From Modestobacter sp. (lineage in GTDB: Bacteria; Actinomycetota; Actinomycetes; Mycobacteriales; Geodermatophilaceae), in contig JAOPWO010000178.1 of NCBI GenBank assembly GCA_025965635.1, forward strand, positions 1-5,833: DNA of 5,833 bases, read 5' to 3'. Made by a program: the position numbers and the translations under genes. Positions 4,752 through 5,833 of this stretch are shown here, one piece after another (positions within the stretch are counted from its first letter, which is position 1; each line of letters opens with the position of its first letter). The notes beneath the pieces were generated by a model. It searched no databases. It was not told the origin of the DNA and was given only the letters and a program-made list of their open reading frames with translations.

Positions 4752-5833
4752 GTGCCGCCGACGAGCGACCTGGCCTCCGACCAGTGCGGATCGACCGTGC
4801 CCCTGGAGCCGGCGACGGTCATCGCCGGCGCGCAGCAGCCGTCCGTCGTGGGTGCGGCCGAGGCGGCCGTCTCCGGTACGGGCACGTCCGGCGGAGCCCG
4901 GGCCGCCCTCCCGGCGGTGCTCGGTGACCTCCCGGTCGCGGTGCTGGTCATCGACCAGGCCGAGGGCACCGTGGTCTACGCGAACACCGCCGCGATCGAG
5001 CTGGCCGGCAACGTGGGCCTCCCGGTGGGGATCGACACCTGGGGCGCGTCGGCCGGTCTGACCGACCTCACCGGCTCCCCGCTCGCCAGCACCAGCAACC
5101 CGCTGTCGCGGGTGGCGCAGGGCCGGCCGCTGGCCGGCGAGGCGGTCCGGCTGGCGCCGGGCCGCAGCAGCGACACCACCCGGGCCTCGGCGGCCGACGG
5201 GACCGCCGACGACCTGCTGCTGTGGGTCACCGGCTTCCCGCTGTCCCAGGACAGCAGCGAGCAGCGGCTGTCGCTCGTCGTCTTCCTCGCCCTGGAGCCC
5301 GGCGACGGCCTGGACGACCCCGAGGCGCAACTGCAGGCGCTCCGCGACCTGGCGGTGGTCGCCACCGAGATCGCCTTCACCATCACCGACCCGCGCCAGC
5401 CCGACAACCCGCTGGTCTGGGTCAACCCCTCGTTCACCCGGATCACCGGTTACGCCTACGAGGACGCGGTGGGCCGCAACTGCCGCTTCCTGCAGGGCCC
5501 GGCCACCGATCCGGTCGCGGTCGCGGAGCTGGCGACGGCGCTGCGCGACCAGCAGCCCACCACCACCACCCTGCTCAACTACCGGACGGACGGCACGGCC
5601 TTCTGGAACCAGCTGTCCATCACGCCGGTGTTCGACGGCGAGGGCACGCTGGTCAGCTTCGTCGGGGTGCAGACCGACGTCAGCGAGCGGGTCCGCGTCG
5701 AGGACGAGCGCGCGGCCGCCTTCAGTGCGGAGCGGGCAGCCCGCCGGGAGGCCGAGCAGGCGCGCGCCGCGGCCGAGCGGGCGCAGAACCGGCTGGCGCT
5801 GATGGCCGAGGCCACCAGCACGCTGAGCGCGAC
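4752..5833 (+). CDS. PAS-LOV blue-light photoreceptor signalling protein (3' end beyond window)
   Basis: Cytoplasmic light-sensing protein; 360 residues are visible and the frame is open to the right edge. Residues 1-52 are low-complexity. A PAS domain spans about 54-182 (LPVAVLVID, VVYANTAA at 74-81) with a Ser/Asp/Ala-rich insert and no LOV cysteine. A canonical LOV domain spans about 195-312. GRNCRFLQG carries Cys244, which forms the photo-adduct with flavin. N276 (LLNYRTDG), N286 (FWNQL) and Q307 (GVQTDVSER) are the flavin-contacting residues, and N225 is in WVNPSF. A charged Ala/Glu/Arg coiled coil (about 312-350) leads into NRLALMAEATSTLSA, which in actinobacteria often introduces a GAF or SpoIIE/PP2C phosphatase region; that output is an inference and is not visible. 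GTG 4752 is chosen for the leaderless arrangement. GTG 4716, upstream of the -10, and GTG 4797 are alternatives. The gene diverges from the glycine-rich protein gene across 116 bp. Confidence 0.93.
   Translation, partial: MPPTSDLASDQCGSTVPLEPATVIAGAQQPSVVGAAEAAVSGTGTSGGARAALPAVLGDLPVAVLVIDQAEGTVVYANTAAIELAGNVGLPVGIDTWGASAGLTDLTGSPLASTSNPLSRVAQGRPLAGEAVRLAPGRSSDTTRASAADGTADDLLLWVTGFPLSQDSSEQRLSLVVFLALEPGDGLDDPEAQLQALRDLAVVATEIAFTITDPRQPDNPLVWVNPSFTRITGYAYEDAVGRNCRFLQGPATDPVAVAELATALRDQQPTTTTLLNYRTDGTAFWNQLSITPVFDGEGTLVSFVGVQTDVSERVRVEDERAAAFSAERAARREAEQARAAAERAQNRLALMAEATSTLSA

Noticed and set aside
3901..5061. Plus-strand open frame of 386 codons bridging the glycine-rich gene and the photoreceptor start
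   Set aside because: It is antisense to the glycine-rich gene and out of frame with the PAS-LOV gene, and its sequence becomes Arg/Pro-rich and unrecognisable.
4677..5330. Minus-strand open frame of 217 codons opposite the PAS domain
   Set aside because: No domain, and the plus strand continues in one open frame into an unmistakable LOV domain.

Overview
The window is very GC-rich with strong G/C bias at codon third positions. It carries an actinobacterial iron box and leaderless-style GTG starts. All this fits a high-GC actinobacterium. The LOV photoreceptor and the small membrane and glycine-rich protein families suggest the Frankiales/Geodermatophilaceae area, but that placement is inference. 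No rRNA, tRNA, CRISPR array, insertion sequence or phage gene is visible. Both edges cut through real genes: a permease at the left and a photoreceptor at the right.

Left part (1-1797, minus strand): an iron-uptake operon reading leftward. A lipoprotein siderophore-binding protein comes first and a FecCD-type permease, cut by the window edge, follows. Both resemble the CeuE/FatB/YclQ and YclN/FatD group that handles catecholate and petrobactin-type ferric siderophores. An IdeR/DmdR-like iron box at 1779-1797, with a weaker overlapping copy, sits just upstream, so the operon should be repressed when iron is plentiful.

Middle (1855-2847, plus strand): a divergent, intact aldo/keto reductase with the full catalytic tetrad. 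It shares its 5' region with the iron operon. The stretch 2848-3222 has no convincing intact gene. It shows coding-like composition that switches frame near 3030-3045, and it contains a 15-bp palindrome at 3141-3155.

Right part (3223-4635): two overlapping, translationally coupled genes for four-helix membrane proteins converge on a glycine-rich protein with an actinobacterial 'IERYRYLLRTAPP' type N-terminal domain. The convergent genes overlap tail to tail by 58 bp. In that overlap one short tandem repeat is read as Ser-Pro-Lys units on one strand and Gly-Asp-Phe units on the other.

Right edge (4752-5833, plus strand): the N-terminal 360 residues of a PAS-LOV blue-light sensor with the flavin-adduct cysteine, followed by a coiled-coil linker. 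The effector domain is outside the window. Its GTG start lies seven bases after a TAAGAT -10 element, so the mRNA is probably leaderless. No functional link between the iron, reductase, membrane-protein and light-sensor modules is evident beyond proximity.
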